Origin: Synechococcus sp. RedBA-s
GTDB taxonomy: Bacteria; Cyanobacteriota; Cyanobacteriia; PCC-6307; Cyanobiaceae
Assembly: GCF_024345495.1 (NCBI RefSeq)
Contig: NZ_JAGQBF010000004.1
Span: forward strand, 48,633-112,632
Reading direction: 5' to 3'
DNA length: 64,000 bases
Shown: positions 8,740-18,583 of the stretch, in pieces
Numbering within the stretch: position 1 is the stretch's first letter
How the letters are laid out: every line of letters begins with the position of its first letter
The notes under the pieces: generated by a model
The model's database searches: none
Seen by the model: the letters and a program-made list of their open reading frames with translations, nothing else
Told to the model about the DNA's origin: nothing
Translations under genes and position numbers: made by a program

Positions 8740-9828
8740 TCAGCGGCCGAGGAGTTGCTGCACCACCGAAAGCTGGCTGGTGTCCTTGACGATCAGCACC
8801 ACGCTCAGCCCCACCAGCAGCAGGAAGCCCGACTGCATGAAGGCCATCTGCAGCCGATCGGGCAGGGGCTTGCCGCGCAGGCCCTCCAGCAGCAGCAGGG
8901 CGAACTGGCCACCATCGAGCAGGGGCAGGGGCAGGGCGTTGAGCACCGCCAGGTTGATGGAGATCAGCGCGGCGAACACGAACAGGCTGCCGCCGCCCTG
9001 GCGGGCCAGGCTGGCGCCCATCTCGACGATCTTCACCGGCCCCGACACCTGGGGAGCGGTTTCGCCGAAGTGGGTGACCAGGGCCACGAAGCCATCGACG
9101 GTGCGGCGGATCAGCTGAACGAAGACGCGGTTGGTCTGGCCGAGCAGCTCCAGCGGCCCCTTGGCGGGACGGAACACCTCACTGCCGTTGGGCTGGAGCT
9201 GGGCGCCGATGCGGCCGAGGCCATCGCGATCGCTGGGGGTGAGCCGCAGGCTGAGGGTTTCACCGTTGCGCTCGGCCTGGATCTGCAGGCTGCGCTCGGG
9301 CGCCCCCTGGATGTCGGCCACCAGATCCACCACGGCCTTGGAGCCACCACCCACGGCCACCCCTCCGAGGCTGAGGATGCGATCCCCGGCCATCAGGCCC
9401 GAGGCGGCGGCGGGCTGGCCCGGCTGCACCGCCGCCACCAGCACGCCAGGGGTGGCGCTGAAGCCGGCGGGCACACCCACCAGCAGCCCCTGACCGAGGA
9501 GCACGGCCCAGGCCAGCAGCAGGTTGGCGATCACGCCGGCGGCGATCACCAGGGCCCGCTGGGGCAGGGGGCGGTTGCGCAGCAGGTCGGGGTCATCGCT
9601 GGGGATCTCGCTGTCCTCCTCGTCGTCGGGGAAGGCGACATAGCCACCCAGGGGTATGGCCCGCAGGGCGAACTGCACGCCGCGGCGCTGCCGCTGCAGC
9701 AGGGCCGGACCGAAGCCGATTGAGAAGCCGCTGACGCGGATGCCCTGCCAGGTGGCGGCAAAGAAATGGCCGGCTTCATGCACCACGATCAGGCCCGCCA
9801 GGATCGCCAGTGCCGTGAGAACGCCCAT
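8740..9828 (-). CDS. rseP: Site-2 intramembrane zinc metalloprotease (RseP-like)
   Basis: 362 residues. The HEAGH zinc motif is at residues 17-21 within the first helix (TALAILAGLIVVHEAGHFFA). A PDZ domain lies around 115-190 (ATPGVLVAAVQPGQPAAASG, GDRILSLGG). The third catalytic motif INLAVLNALPLPLLDGGQ (about 298) supplies the Asp ligand. These proteases cleave membrane-anchored anti-sigma factors or signal peptides inside the membrane. In cyanobacteria homologues take part in stress signalling. It is likely in an operon with nth and possibly serS. Confidence 0.93.
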   Translation of the reverse strand: MGVLTALAILAGLIVVHEAGHFFAATWQGIRVSGFSIGFGPALLQRQRRGVQFALRAIPLGGYVAFPDDEEDSEIPSDDPDLLRNRPLPQRALVIAAGVIANLLLAWAVLLGQGLLVGVPAGFSATPGVLVAAVQPGQPAAASGLMAGDRILSLGGVAVGGGSKAVVDLVADIQGAPERSLQIQAERNGETLSLRLTPSDRDGLGRIGAQLQPNGSEVFRPAKGPLELLGQTNRVFVQLIRRTVDGFVALVTHFGETAPQVSGPVKIVEMGASLARQGGGSLFVFAALISINLAVLNALPLPLLDGGQFALLLLEGLRGKPLPDRLQMAFMQSGFLLLVGLSVVLIVKDTSQLSVVQQLLGR

Positions 9829-9885
9829 TCAGGCAATGTTGCGCAAGACACTCATTCTGGGGGTTTCAGCCGTGGTTTGTTCCCT

Positions 9886-11178
9886 TCAGGCTTCGGGCAC
9901 GAGGCGATCGCAGCCCATGTAGGGCACGAGGGCCCGCGGCAGGCGCACGCTGCCGTCGGCGTGCTGGCCGGTTTCGAGCAGGGCGGCCATGGTGCGACCC
10001 ACTGCCAGACCGCTGCCGTTGAGGGTGTGCAGCAGACGGGTTCTCTTGCCGTCCTTGAAGCGGATCGAGGCGCGCCGTGCCTGGAAGTCAGCGCAGGTAC
10101 TGCAACTGGAGATCTCGCGGTACGCCCCGGCGCCGGGCAGCCACACCTCCAGATCAAAGGTGCGGGCGGCGGAGAAGCCGAGGTCACCGGTGCAGAGATC
10201 CAGCACCCGGTAGGGCAGGTCGAGGGCCTGCAGCACCGCTTCGGCGTCGGCGGTGAGCTGGGCGTGGGCTGCTTCTGATTCCTCCGGGTGGCAGAACCAG
10301 TACAACTCGACTTTGTTGAACTGGTGCAGGCGGATCAAGCCGCGGGTGTCGCGGCCGTAGGAGCCGGCCTCGCGGCGGAAGCAGGGGGTGTAGGCGGCAT
10401 AGCGCAGGGGCAGGCGCTCGGCGGGAATCAGCTCGTCGCGGTGGAACGAGGTGATCGGCACCTCGGCGGTGGGGGTGAGCCAGAGGTCGTCGTCGGCGCA
10501 GCGAAAGCTCTCCTCGGCGAACTTGGGCAGCTGGCCGGAGGCGGTGAGGCTGGCGCTGTTCACCAGGATCGGCGGCAGCACCTCGCGGTAGCCACGGCTG
10601 GCGTGCTGATCGAGCATGAAGCTGATCAGGGCGCGCTCCAGCCGGGCGCCCGCTCCGAGCAGGGTCACGAAGCGGCTCTGGGCGATGCGCACCGAGCGCT
10701 CGCTATCGATCAGGCCGAGGCGTTCGGCGATCTGCCAGTGCTCTTCGAGGGCGGGTTCACCCTCCATCGGCTCTCGGGGCGTGCCCCAGCGCCGCCGCTC
10801 CACGTTCTCGGCTTCGCCGGCCCCATCGGGGCAGAGTGAGGAGGGCAGGTTGGGGAAGGCGAGCAGCTGCTCGCGCAGGCGGGTTTCGAGGGCTTTCTCC
10901 TCCTCCTCCAGCACCGCCACCTGCTGCTTGATGGTGTTACCCCGGTTGCGCAGGGCCTGGACCTCGGGGCTGTGGGGTGCTTCGCCGCCGCGGATCAGCT
11001 CGCCCACCTGGCGGCCGATGCGGTTGCCCTCGGCCTGCAGATCACTGCGTTGCTGCTCAAGATCACGCTCTTGGCGGGCGATCAGCTGCAGGGCCGTGAG
11101 ATCGAGCGTCATGCCCCGCCGCCCGAGCTGCTCGACGATCAGCTCGGGGTTGTCGCGCAGCAGGCGCTGATCCAGCAC
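9886..11178 (-). CDS. serS: Seryl-tRNA synthetase
   Basis: 430 residues. The N-terminal long coiled-coil arm that grips tRNA-Ser is at about 30-105 (RQERDLEQQRSDLQAEGNRI, KQQVAVLEEEEKALETRL). The class II core follows, with motif 2 CFRREAGSYGRDTRGLIRLH near 267-286 and motif 3 SGLAVGRTMAALLE near 394-407. It charges tRNA-Ser with serine in the cytoplasm. Full length and intact. Confidence 0.98.
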   Translation of the reverse strand: MLDQRLLRDNPELIVEQLGRRGMTLDLTALQLIARQERDLEQQRSDLQAEGNRIGRQVGELIRGGEAPHSPEVQALRNRGNTIKQQVAVLEEEEKALETRLREQLLAFPNLPSSLCPDGAGEAENVERRRWGTPREPMEGEPALEEHWQIAERLGLIDSERSVRIAQSRFVTLLGAGARLERALISFMLDQHASRGYREVLPPILVNSASLTASGQLPKFAEESFRCADDDLWLTPTAEVPITSFHRDELIPAERLPLRYAAYTPCFRREAGSYGRDTRGLIRLHQFNKVELYWFCHPEESEAAHAQLTADAEAVLQALDLPYRVLDLCTGDLGFSAARTFDLEVWLPGAGAYREISSCSTCADFQARRASIRFKDGKRTRLLHTLNGSGLAVGRTMAALLETGQHADGSVRLPRALVPYMGCDRLVPEA

Positions 11179-11243
11179 GGCTCCAGGTGCAAAGGCGCGT
11201 GCAGCCTACGGACTGGTGCTGGAGCAGGCCGCGTGGAAGGGCC

Positions 11244-11537
11244 TCAGAGCACCTGCACCACTTCGCTCACTTCGGGGATGGCTTCGCGCATCTTGCGCTC
11301 GATGCCCATCTTCAGGGTCATGGTGCTGCTGGGGCAGCTGCCGCAGGCGCCCTGCAGGCGCACCTTGACGACCGGGCCGTCGATCTCAACGATCTCGACG
11401 TTGCCGCCGTCTGCCATCAGGTAGGGCCGCAGTTCATCGAGCACCCGCTCGACGTTCTCGATCGTGAGGGCGCGGGGGTCGCTGATCGGGGCCTCGCCGC
11501 TGGCGCTGGTGTCTGGGGTGGCGGTGTCGGTGGTCAT
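11244..11537 (-). CDS. NifU-like iron-sulfur scaffold protein
   Basis: 97 residues, consisting only of the NifU C-terminal domain (about 25-97). It contains [20 protein letters not shown], with the CxxC pair that holds a bridging [4Fe-4S] cluster on a homodimer. This short form (NfuA / CnfU type) is the major Fe-S scaffold for photosystem I and other cyanobacterial Fe-S proteins. It lies next to serS on the same strand with a 65-base gap. Confidence 0.93.
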   Translation of the reverse strand: MTTDTATPDTSASGEAPISDPRALTIENVERVLDELRPYLMADGGNVEIVEIDGPVVKVRLQGACGSCPSSTMTLKMGIERKMREAIPEVSEVVQVL

Positions 11538-11588
11538 GCGGAGGGATGAAGGGAGTTTGAGCCTACGAAGCCTGCGGCAATTCCGTCT

Positions 11589-12272
11589 TCATCCGGCGAT
11601 GACGGCTGGTGAAGGATGCTTCGGGGCAGCGGAGGTGCGCTTGTAACGCCTTCGCAGGCGGACCATGGTGAGGGCCAGGGGTGCCAGGGCTCCGGCAGAC
11701 AGGGGGAGGGGCACGGCGACGAGGGAGCCACTGGTGAACGTGATATTTGACAATGTTGTCTGGGAGCTTGGACAGCCGTTGTTGTCACAGAATCTGATCT
11801 GCCCATCGATCCCGCTGTTCAAGGCAGTGAGACTGATGGATTCGGGAGAGTTGGCAAGCTTGATGTTCTGGATACTTAGGGATTCGGGAGGGGATTGGCC
11901 ACTGGAGCCAGTAATTCCTGTGAAGCTGAGAATGCCTGCTGTTGATGTCGTCCCGGTGTAGCCGGCAGATACAGGCGTTGCTGCAGAGTTAAATAGCCAT
12001 CTTGAGATTTGAATGTTGGCGAAATTAGTGATCGCTGAGCCGTTGTAAGCAAAGCTGCCGGTGATGGTTCCGGTTCCGCCACCAGGACTAGCCACGCTGA
12101 ATGCGGCATTCTGGAAGGTGTAGGTGAGCGCCTGAGCTTCCAGTGGCAGCAAGGCAATGCCCCCGACCGCGAGCCCCGTCACCGTGAACTGTGCGACTGG
12201 GAGGAAGTAGGCGCGTTGCAGTTTGCCGAGCACCTTTTGTAAGGCTGCTTTGTGACTAGCCACAAATGTCAC
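11589..12272 (-). CDS. Exported protein with PEP-CTERM-like sorting tail
   Basis: 227 residues from a GTG start. An N-terminal signal-like helix (FTVTGLAVGGIALLPLEAQA, cleavage expected after AQA near 50) is followed by a Ser/Thr/Gly-rich beta region (about 51-180). Near the C-terminus the pattern VPLPLSAGALAPLALTMVRL plus RRRYKR gives a Pro motif, a transmembrane helix and a basic cluster. That is the layout of PEP-CTERM or related exosortase-sorted surface proteins. A 33-residue tail after the basic cluster is unusual. The DNA is noticeably lower in GC than its neighbours, which fits an accessory gene. No exosortase gene lies nearby. Confidence 0.6.
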   Translation of the reverse strand: MTFVASHKAALQKVLGKLQRAYFLPVAQFTVTGLAVGGIALLPLEAQALTYTFQNAAFSVASPGGGTGTITGSFAYNGSAITNFANIQISRWLFNSAATPVSAGYTGTTSTAGILSFTGITGSSGQSPPESLSIQNIKLANSPESISLTALNSGIDGQIRFCDNNGCPSSQTTLSNITFTSGSLVAVPLPLSAGALAPLALTMVRLRRRYKRTSAAPKHPSPAVIAG

Positions 12273-12473
12273 AATAACTTAACTAGGTGTTAATGCCTAA
12301 TCTTAACAGGACCGGCAAGGCTGCGTTTGGGACGTTGTTGGCCCGGTGATGCCACTGGTCCTGGCTGGGGTGGCTGGAGCGGCTCCCGGAGGGCCTTGAT
12401 CGGCCTGCCCGCCTAGGATCACGGCCAATGGGCTTGCAGCCCTCCGCCCCGCATGAGTCCCAGCAGAGCCGCG

Positions 12474-14282
12474 ATGACCGACGTTCCCGCCTCGCGGATC
12501 CGCAACTTCTGCATCATTGCCCACATCGACCACGGCAAATCGACCCTGGCCGATCGGTTGCTGCAGGACACCGGAACCGTGGCGGCCCGCGACATGCAGG
12601 CCCAGTTCCTCGACAACATGGAGCTGGAGCGGGAGCGGGGGATCACGATCAAGCTCCAGGCCGCGCGGATGGAGTACACGGCCGCCGACGGCGAGACCTA
12701 CATCCTCAACCTGATCGACACACCGGGCCATGTGGATTTCTCCTATGAGGTGAGCCGCAGCCTGCAGGCCTGTGAGGGCGCGCTGCTGGTGGTGGATGCC
12801 AGCCAGGGGGTGGAGGCGCAGACGCTGGCAAATGTGTACCTGGCGCTGGGCAATGATCTGGAGATCATTCCGGTGCTGAACAAGATCGATCTGCCCGGGG
12901 CCGACCCCGAGCGCATCAAGGAGGAGATCGAAGCGATCATCGGCCTCGACACCACCAAGGCGATCGCCTGCTCCGCCAAGACCGGCCTGGGCATTCCCGA
13001 GATCCTCGAAGCGGTGGTGGAGCGGGTGCCGCCGCCGGCGGATCGGGTCGACGAGCCCCTGCGGGCGCTGATCTTCGACTCCTATTACGACCCCTATCGG
13101 GGCGTGATCGTCTACTTCCGGGTGATCAGCGGCGTGATCGCCCGCAAGGACAAGGTGCTGCTGATGGCCAGTGGCAAGGTGGTGGAGCTTGATGAGGTGG
13201 GCGTGATGGCGCCCGACCAGCGCCAGGTGGACAGCCTGCATGCCGGTGAGGTGGGCTACATGGCGGCCTCGATCAAGGCGGTGGCTGATGCACGGGTGGG
13301 CGACACGATCACCCTGGCCGCCAATCCGGCGGCGGAGCCGCTGCCGGGTTACGCCGAAGCCAAGCCGATGGTGTTCTGCGGCCTGTTTCCCACCGACGCC
13401 GATCAGTATCCCGATCTGCGCGACGCGCTCGACAAGCTGCAGCTCTCTGATGCGGCGCTGAAGTATGAGCCGGAAACCAGCAGCGCCATGGGCTTCGGCT
13501 TCCGCTGCGGCTTCCTGGGCCTGCTGCACATGGAGATCGTGCAGGAACGGCTGGAGCGCGAATACGACCTTGACCTGATCGTGACGGCGCCGTCAGTCAT
13601 CTATCAGGTGAACATGATCGACGGCAGCACCATGATGGTGGACAATCCCGCCACCCTGCCCGATCCACAGAAGCGGGAATCGATTGAGGAGCCCTATGTG
13701 AAGCTGGAGATCTACACCCCCAACACCTACAACGGCGCCCTGATGGAGCTCTGCCAGGAGCGGCGCGGTGAATTCATCGACATGAAGTTCATCACCACCG
13801 ACCGGGTGACGCTGCACTACGAGATGCCGCTGGCGGAAGTGGTGACGGATTTCTTCGATCAGATGAAGAGCCGCACCAAGGGCTACGCCTCGATGGAATA
13901 CAGCCTGATCGGCTATCGCAAGAACGAACTGGTGCGCCTCGATGTGCTGATCAACAGCGAGAAGGCCGACCCGCTCACCACGATCGTGCACCGCGACAAG
14001 GCCTACAACGTGGGCAAGGGGCTGGTGGAGAAGCTGAAGGAGCTGATCCCGAGGCAGCAGTTCAAGATTCCGATCCAGGCCTCGATCGGCAGCCGCATCA
14101 TCGCCAGCGAAAGCATCAGCGCCATCCGCAAGGATGTGCTGGCCAAGTGCTACGGCGGCGATATCTCCCGCAAGAAAAAGCTGCTGAAGAAACAGGCGAA
14201 GGGCAAGAAGCGCATGAAGGCGATGGGCAAGGTGGACGTGCCCCAGGAAGCCTTCATGGCGGTGCTGAAGCTGAATCAGTAG
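12474..14282 (+). CDS. lepA: Elongation factor 4 (LepA), ribosomal back-translocase GTPase
   Basis: About 602 residues. GTPase motifs are clear: P-loop [18 protein letters not shown], switch [20 protein letters not shown] and [19 protein letters not shown]-like domains II, III and V and the LepA-specific C-terminal domain ([20 protein letters not shown], then [20 protein letters not shown]) are all present. It remodels stalled or mis-translocated ribosomes. An upstream ATG at 12453 adds MSPSRAA; 12474 ([13 protein letters not shown]) matches the family start better. Stop is TAG. Confidence 0.96.
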   Translation: MTDVPASRIRNFCIIAHIDHGKSTLADRLLQDTGTVAARDMQAQFLDNMELERERGITIKLQAARMEYTAADGETYILNLIDTPGHVDFSYEVSRSLQACEGALLVVDASQGVEAQTLANVYLALGNDLEIIPVLNKIDLPGADPERIKEEIEAIIGLDTTKAIACSAKTGLGIPEILEAVVERVPPPADRVDEPLRALIFDSYYDPYRGVIVYFRVISGVIARKDKVLLMASGKVVELDEVGVMAPDQRQVDSLHAGEVGYMAASIKAVADARVGDTITLAANPAAEPLPGYAEAKPMVFCGLFPTDADQYPDLRDALDKLQLSDAALKYEPETSSAMGFGFRCGFLGLLHMEIVQERLEREYDLDLIVTAPSVIYQVNMIDGSTMMVDNPATLPDPQKRESIEEPYVKLEIYTPNTYNGALMELCQERRGEFIDMKFITTDRVTLHYEMPLAEVVTDFFDQMKSRTKGYASMEYSLIGYRKNELVRLDVLINSEKADPLTTIVHRDKAYNVGKGLVEKLKELIPRQQFKIPIQASIGSRIIASESISAIRKDVLAKCYGGDISRKKKLLKKQAKGKKRMKAMGKVDVPQEAFMAVLKLNQ

Positions 14283-14485
14283 GGCTGGCGGTGGCGCGGG
14301 GGTGGTCCGATCTGGGTCTCGGAGCCGCCCATGACGACCACCCGGCGTGAGTGTTCCCGCTCGATCAGGGCCTTGAGGGCCTCGCGGATCAGCTGGGTGC
14401 GCTCCTTGATGCCGCTGAGTTTTCCGGCCTGAGCGAGCAGATCGTCGTCGAGGGTGAGGGTGGTGCGCATGCCCGATTCAGCCAC
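14276..14485 (-). CDS. VapB-type antitoxin (ribbon-helix-helix), orphan
   Basis: 69 residues (64 from the second ATG at 14470). The N-terminal RHH strand is [19 protein letters not shown] and the helix is [15 protein letters not shown]. The C-terminal toxin-binding tail [18 protein letters not shown] is typical of VapB/DUF2191 antitoxins. The partner VapC PIN toxin would be expected immediately downstream on the minus strand, but that space is the 3' end of lepA, which this ORF overlaps by 7 bases. So it is an orphan antitoxin, probably left after loss of its toxin. Confidence 0.75.
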   Translation of the reverse strand: MAESGMRTTLTLDDDLLAQAGKLSGIKERTQLIREALKALIEREHSRRVVVMGGSETQIGPPPRHRQPY

Positions 14486-14656
14486 GGTGTTTCACAAGAG
14501 TCAGTCTGTCAGCCGCTGGGAAGCGACGACGTTGACTGGCTCCTGAGGGCGCATCTGCAACGGTTGTTGAAGATTGTGGCCAGCTTCAACTCGATACAGG
14601 GCTACATCTCGCCTTTTCTGGGAACGCTGAGGGCGTGATGTCCCAGATAGCCGCCG

Positions 14657-15160
14657 ATGGCACTGCCACGTGTTCTGCCTGTATCCAGCCGAGGGGCTGA
14701 AGCGGGTTTTCTGCTGCCACTCTCGTTTGGTGTGTCGCTGGTGCTGCTGTTGAGTGCGCTCTCGATGCAGACGATGGCGCTCCAGGGAAGTCGGCTGGCG
14801 GCGGCGGAGCTGGAGCAGCGCAGGCTCGACGACTCCCTGGTTTCGGCGGCGGAGCAGGTGGCTGCAAGACTCAGCGGCTCCCATGCCTGCCTGTTGCCAC
14901 TGGCTTCGGGGTCTTGGCAGTCGCCCATCAAGGGTTGCGCGGCAGGACTGAGCGCGGCACCTGTCCTGAGCGGTCAGGTGGAAGCGGTCGCCTATCGGCT
15001 GGTCTCATGGACGCCAGGGGTGCCCGGCTCTGCAGGCCATCCGGGTGAGCTGCGTCTGGAACTGAGCCAAGGGAAAGTGCAGCGGTTGTTTGCCCTTGAA
15101 GTGGCCGGTGCAGCCCCAATGCCCCTGCATGTGGTGGCTTTGCGCGGGATTGGGCGATGA
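14657..15160 (+). CDS. PilX-like minor pilin / pilus assembly protein
   Basis: 167 residues. One N-terminal hydrophobic helix (EAGFLLPLSFGVSLVLLLSA, about 14-33) begins with G-F after an Arg-containing leader, as in prepilins, but lacks the Glu at +5, which is the PilX pattern. The remainder is a soluble pilin-like domain with two Cys (ACLLPL, GCAAGL). First gene of a four-gene minor-pilin operon; its stop overlaps the next start (ATGA). Confidence 0.65.
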   Translation: MALPRVLPVSSRGAEAGFLLPLSFGVSLVLLLSALSMQTMALQGSRLAAAELEQRRLDDSLVSAAEQVAARLSGSHACLLPLASGSWQSPIKGCAAGLSAAPVLSGQVEAVAYRLVSWTPGVPGSAGHPGELRLELSQGKVQRLFALEVAGAAPMPLHVVALRGIGR

Positions 15161-15582
15161 CACTGATTGAAGTGTTGGTGTCAACTTTGGTGTTCGCCCT
15201 GGCGGCAAATTCCTCAGCGCAATTGTGGGGATCTGCCCTGACCTGGAACCACCGCGCCGTGGAGCGCCAGGAGGTGTTGAACCGCATCGACATGGAGTTG
15301 CTGAAGCGGGAGCGGGCACTGCGGGTGGCGGCCGCGGCACAGGTGAAGTCGGCGCGGGAAGTGGGGGTGGAGGTGCCGATGAGCTGTGTCGACGCAATGG
15401 CTTGGATGGAGGGACAGTTGGCCCTCGTCAGCTCCCAGCTGCCGGAACAAATCACCCTGGCCAGTGACTCGGCTCTGACCACTGCGGAAGAGCCCGTCGC
15501 CCTCTGGCTGAGAGCCTCAGGGGAGGGAATCGAGCGCCGGCGGCTGTTTGCTCCGGCGGCCCATGGGGTCTGCCGACTATGA
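15157..15582 (+). CDS. PilV-like minor pilin without a normal leader peptide
   Basis: 141 residues starting MTLIEVLVSTLVFALAANSS. The pilin N-terminal helix with Glu at +5 is present, but the ATG encodes the +1 residue itself. Upstream in-frame codons read GGFARDWA with no usable start, so there is no leader with Gly at -1. The 4-base ATGA overlap with the previous gene makes this start likely by translational coupling. Either it works without PilD processing, or the 5' end is damaged. The C-terminal domain has a Cys pair (MSCVDAM, GVCRL). Confidence 0.6.
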   Translation: MTLIEVLVSTLVFALAANSSAQLWGSALTWNHRAVERQEVLNRIDMELLKRERALRVAAAAQVKSAREVGVEVPMSCVDAMAWMEGQLALVSSQLPEQITLASDSALTTAEEPVALWLRASGEGIERRRLFAPAAHGVCRL

Positions 15583-16115
15583 CCAGAGCACGCACGATTT
15601 CCCGGGATTTCTCCCAGGGCTATTCGCTCACTGAGATGCTGGCGGGGGTGTCGGTGCTCTTGCTGCTCGCAGGGCTGGCGATCTATGTGGGTGCCGAATC
15701 GATAGCCAGACAGCGGTTGGAGGTGGCCACCCGGCGGCTGGTGCTGGGCCTTGAGCGGGGTCGTGCCGCGGCAGAGCGGCTGGGGCGGCCCTGTGGCCTG
15801 AGCTTGACGCCGGAGGGATGGCAGGAGCCGTTGAAGGGCTCGCTGGCCGGCTGCGAGCGGGCGGCGATGCCCTTGGCTGAGGGGGTGGAAAACGGCTCCA
15901 TTCAGCTGAGCCACAACCTGCCCGACACTCTGCGCTTCAGCAGCATTGGTTTGGTGCTGGATGGCGGCACGGTGGTGCTCACCAGCGCAGGCACCGAGCT
16001 GCGCCGCTGCCTGGTGATGGCCCCGCCGCTGGGGGTGGTGCGCCTTGGCCGCTATGGCGGCGCGCCCGGGGGCCGCCCCGACAGCGACTCCTGCCGCCCT
16101 GATCCGACCCTCTGA
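15579..16115 (+). CDS. FimT/GspH-like minor prepilin
   Basis: 178 residues. The leader ends in SQG and the mature helix YSLTEMLAGVSVLLLLAGLA carries Glu at +5, a canonical prepilin-peptidase site. The C-terminal globular part (LEVATRRLVLGLERGRAAAE, then PCGLSLTPEGW) matches the GspH/FimT fold. Two Cys are likely to form a disulfide. The start overlaps the previous stop (ATGA). The minor pilins probably prime assembly of type IV pili for twitching or DNA uptake; comEC is elsewhere in this window. Confidence 0.75.
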   Translation: MTRARTISRDFSQGYSLTEMLAGVSVLLLLAGLAIYVGAESIARQRLEVATRRLVLGLERGRAAAERLGRPCGLSLTPEGWQEPLKGSLAGCERAAMPLAEGVENGSIQLSHNLPDTLRFSSIGLVLDGGTVVLTSAGTELRRCLVMAPPLGVVRLGRYGGAPGGRPDSDSCRPDPTL

Positions 16116-16137
16116 GCCGGAGCAAGCCACCAGCGTG

Positions 16138-16797
16138 ATGAAGACAGCGCCGATCCTCAGATCCCAGACCAGGGGCAGCCCGGCCAGTGCCGGCTTTGGC
16201 CTGGTGGAGCTGCTGGTGGCCATGGGCCTGGGCCTGATGGTGTGCGGCGTGGTGGTGCAGGTGCTGCTGGGGGAGGGGCGCTCGGCACAGAACTTCTCCC
16301 GGCTGGTGCGGGAGCGCGCCTACCAGCGGCGGGCCCTTGCGCTGATCCGGGCTGATCTGGAGGGGGGCAGCGAGGTGGTGGATGCCGCCACTCCCCTCTC
16401 CGTCGACTGTGGAGTGGCCAGCCGCAAGGTGGTTCTGCAGATCAAGAGGGGCGACGGGGTGATCACCTATTCCGTTGGGGCAGCCCCGAGCGGGATCTGG
16501 CGCGGCCAGGTGCTGGCGCGCTGCGGACCTGCCTATGGACTGGAAGGACGCGTCAACCCCGGCACCACAGCCCAAAGCCATGTGGTGCTGGATGGCCTGG
16601 CGGCGAAGCCCCCCACCTGGGCCACCTGCGGCGGTTTGAGCGATGCCAGGGTATTGAATAAGTCTGAAAACGTAGCGTTCTCTGCATGCCTGGATCCGGC
16701 GACCCAGTTGGTGAGTATGCGATTAGTTCAGAGCTTCAGCGATGGCGGCGGCCCGCTTCAGTGGGTGCGCAGTGAAGGAGTCGCTGGGGCAGGGTAA
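16138..16797 (+). CDS. PilW-like minor prepilin
   Basis: About 219 residues. Leader ends PASAG, then FGLVELLVAMGLGLMVCGVV with Glu at +5, a typical prepilin signature. The large pilin domain follows (RRALALIRADLEGGSEVVDA; several Cys including VDCGVAS, ARCGPAYG, ATCGGL). GTG at 16135 is an alternative start. The last 60 residues drop in GC, and the frame ends at TAA 16795-16797. Another frame remains open past this point (to 16958), so the natural C-terminus may have been altered. Confidence 0.7.
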   Translation: MKTAPILRSQTRGSPASAGFGLVELLVAMGLGLMVCGVVVQVLLGEGRSAQNFSRLVRERAYQRRALALIRADLEGGSEVVDAATPLSVDCGVASRKVVLQIKRGDGVITYSVGAAPSGIWRGQVLARCGPAYGLEGRVNPGTTAQSHVVLDGLAAKPPTWATCGGLSDARVLNKSENVAFSACLDPATQLVSMRLVQSFSDGGGPLQWVRSEGVAGAG

Positions 16798-17073
16798 GGA
16801 TCCAGGTCACTCAGTATGAGGTCACGCGGACGATGGCAAACTATTCTGAATACATTTTCACGATCAAGATCGACTCGTGCAATTTTGATGTATTGAGGGC
16901 TATTCCATTCATTTTGCAGGGCTTTCCTTGGCCCATCGTCCTACGTCGATCTTGTTAACAGCTTGGGTTTCCCTGATTGTATCCGTTCAGAGGGCGGGAT
17001 GCCCACCGCGCCAATCCACCCCTGATCGCTCAGTGCTGAGGGTCCAAGGAAGAGACAACGTGTGTTGAGAAGT
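16798..17073. other. Low-GC gap between pilin operon and IS66 relic
   Basis: 276 bases, clearly lower in GC than its surroundings. In the +1 frame relative to pilW it stays open to a TAA at 16956-16958 and reads like protein (RIQVTQYEVTRTMANYSEYI, then FTIKIDSC). It could be a displaced pilin tail. No terminator was seen. Confidence 0.3.
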
Positions 17074-18583
17074 TCATGAATTCGGGAGCAGCGATGGCAT
17101 CACGCCAACGCGATGATGGGCAATCCAGGCCTGCTCCAGGAACTGCCAGACATCGCGGTCCTGTTGCCTGAGGGTGGTGGTGGCAGTGAGCAGACGACTG
17201 CGGCAGATTACACCGCTGGTTGATTGGACGCAGTAACTGATCTTGCGCTGAATCACCGGCTGGCGCAGCGCTCGCTCAGCGGCGTTGTTGGTGGGATCGA
17301 CGCCTTGGATCTCCAGAAACGTCCAGAGGGCATCGCTGCGTTGCAGTACCTGCTGACAAGTGCGTACCGTCTTGGCCCAGGGTGTTCGCTCACCGCGCTG
17401 GTAACCCAGCTCCACCACCTGCTGCAGTGTGGCCTCAAAGGAGCGGCGGATTGGCCGGCAGCCCTGCTGCAACGTGGGCCAGTCGTTCGCTCCCTCCTTC
17501 CATCTGTACCACTGGGCAAACAGTTGCTGCTGCAGGTCCAGCAGCTCTGCTCCGAACTTGGCGCTGGCACCAGGGCGCTGGGCGATGGCAGTGAGATCGC
17601 GGATCAGGTGCGCCCAGCACAGCTGGCGCTGCTCAATTGGCAGGTGGTTGTAAGCGGAGAAGCGATCGCTCACCACGATCCCGCCAAAGGCGTTCCCCAG
17701 CAGCTCCTTGGCCGCTGCAGTTGAGCGGCTGAGGCCCTGCAGGAACACCGTCGCCACTGGGGTGACCATGACCCACTGCCAGCCGCGGCGGCCAGCCGGA
17801 TTGTTGCCGTCGACATTGCCGGTGGGGGCGCCGGTTTCATCGACGTAGGCCACCGGCTGCTGCCGAGCGGCATCCAACGCTTCTGCCATCGGTTGGGCCA
17901 GTGTGGCGCTCAGCCGCTGGCGGATCCCAGCAATCCCTGCGCGGCTGATCACCACCCCCAGGTGATGGAGCAGTTCCTGGGTCTTGCTGATGCTCAACGG
18001 GAAGGCACTGCCCAGCAGACCCACAAGGGTGCTGAGCCGGGGTCCGTAACGGGCCGCTCCCACATCTGCCGGCAGGGTGGCGCAGGTGCTGGTGGAGCAG
18101 CAGGGACAGACCAAGCGGTGCAGCCGGTGTGCAATCACCAGCGGTGTGATCGGCGGAATCTCGATCACCTGATGGCGCAACGGCTCTGGATCAACACCGT
18201 CCAGCAGCTGACCGCAGCGGTGGCAGGCTTGGGGGTGGTGCTCCACCACCTCATCCACCCGCTAGATCGGCAGCAATTCCGGACCGGATCCTGGATGGCC
18301 CGGCTGGCCGCCCCGCTTGCGGTCACTGCCCTTGCGCCGCTCAGGCGGCTTAAACCCAGGGCCATCGCTGGAGGGTGGTTTGGAGGAGTTGCGAGAGCTG
18401 CGGCCGGATCCGCTCACGCAATTGGGCCAGTTCGGTGGCCAGTGTGGTGAGTTGCGTTCGGAGCTGTTCGTTCTCCTGGTGCAGCACATGAATCTCCTGC
18501 TGTTGATGCAGGATTAGAGAACGGGCACTGGTCGGCCATGCCAACCAGTCCGCATCTGAAATCCCGTCAGGAGGAGTAGTCAT
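17074..18583 (-). mobile_element. IS66-family transposase gene, disrupted
   Basis: Three consecutive minus-strand pieces make one TnpC-like protein. The first (from ATG 18583) is a coiled coil (LHQQQEIHVLHQENEQLRTQ). A frameshift near 18410 leads to SRNSSKPPSSDGPGFKPP and RKRGGQPGHPGSGPELLPI, then an in-frame TAG at 18262-18264. The main part follows, with the zinc finger ACHRCGQLLDG and the DDE residues in VAYVDETGAPTGNVDG, IVVSDRFSAYNHLP and NNAAERALRQPVIQRK. TnpA/TnpB partners of full IS66 elements are absent. Terminal repeats were not identified. Inactive unless both lesions are sequence errors. Confidence 0.85.

Noticed and set aside
12249..12275. CRP-like TGTG/CACA site at the start of the PEP-CTERM-like gene
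   Set aside because: The half-site spacing is not that of CRP, and the symmetry overlaps the start codon; likely chance.
12303..13529. 408-residue minus-strand frame over lepA
   Set aside because: Antisense shadow of lepA with no family motifs.
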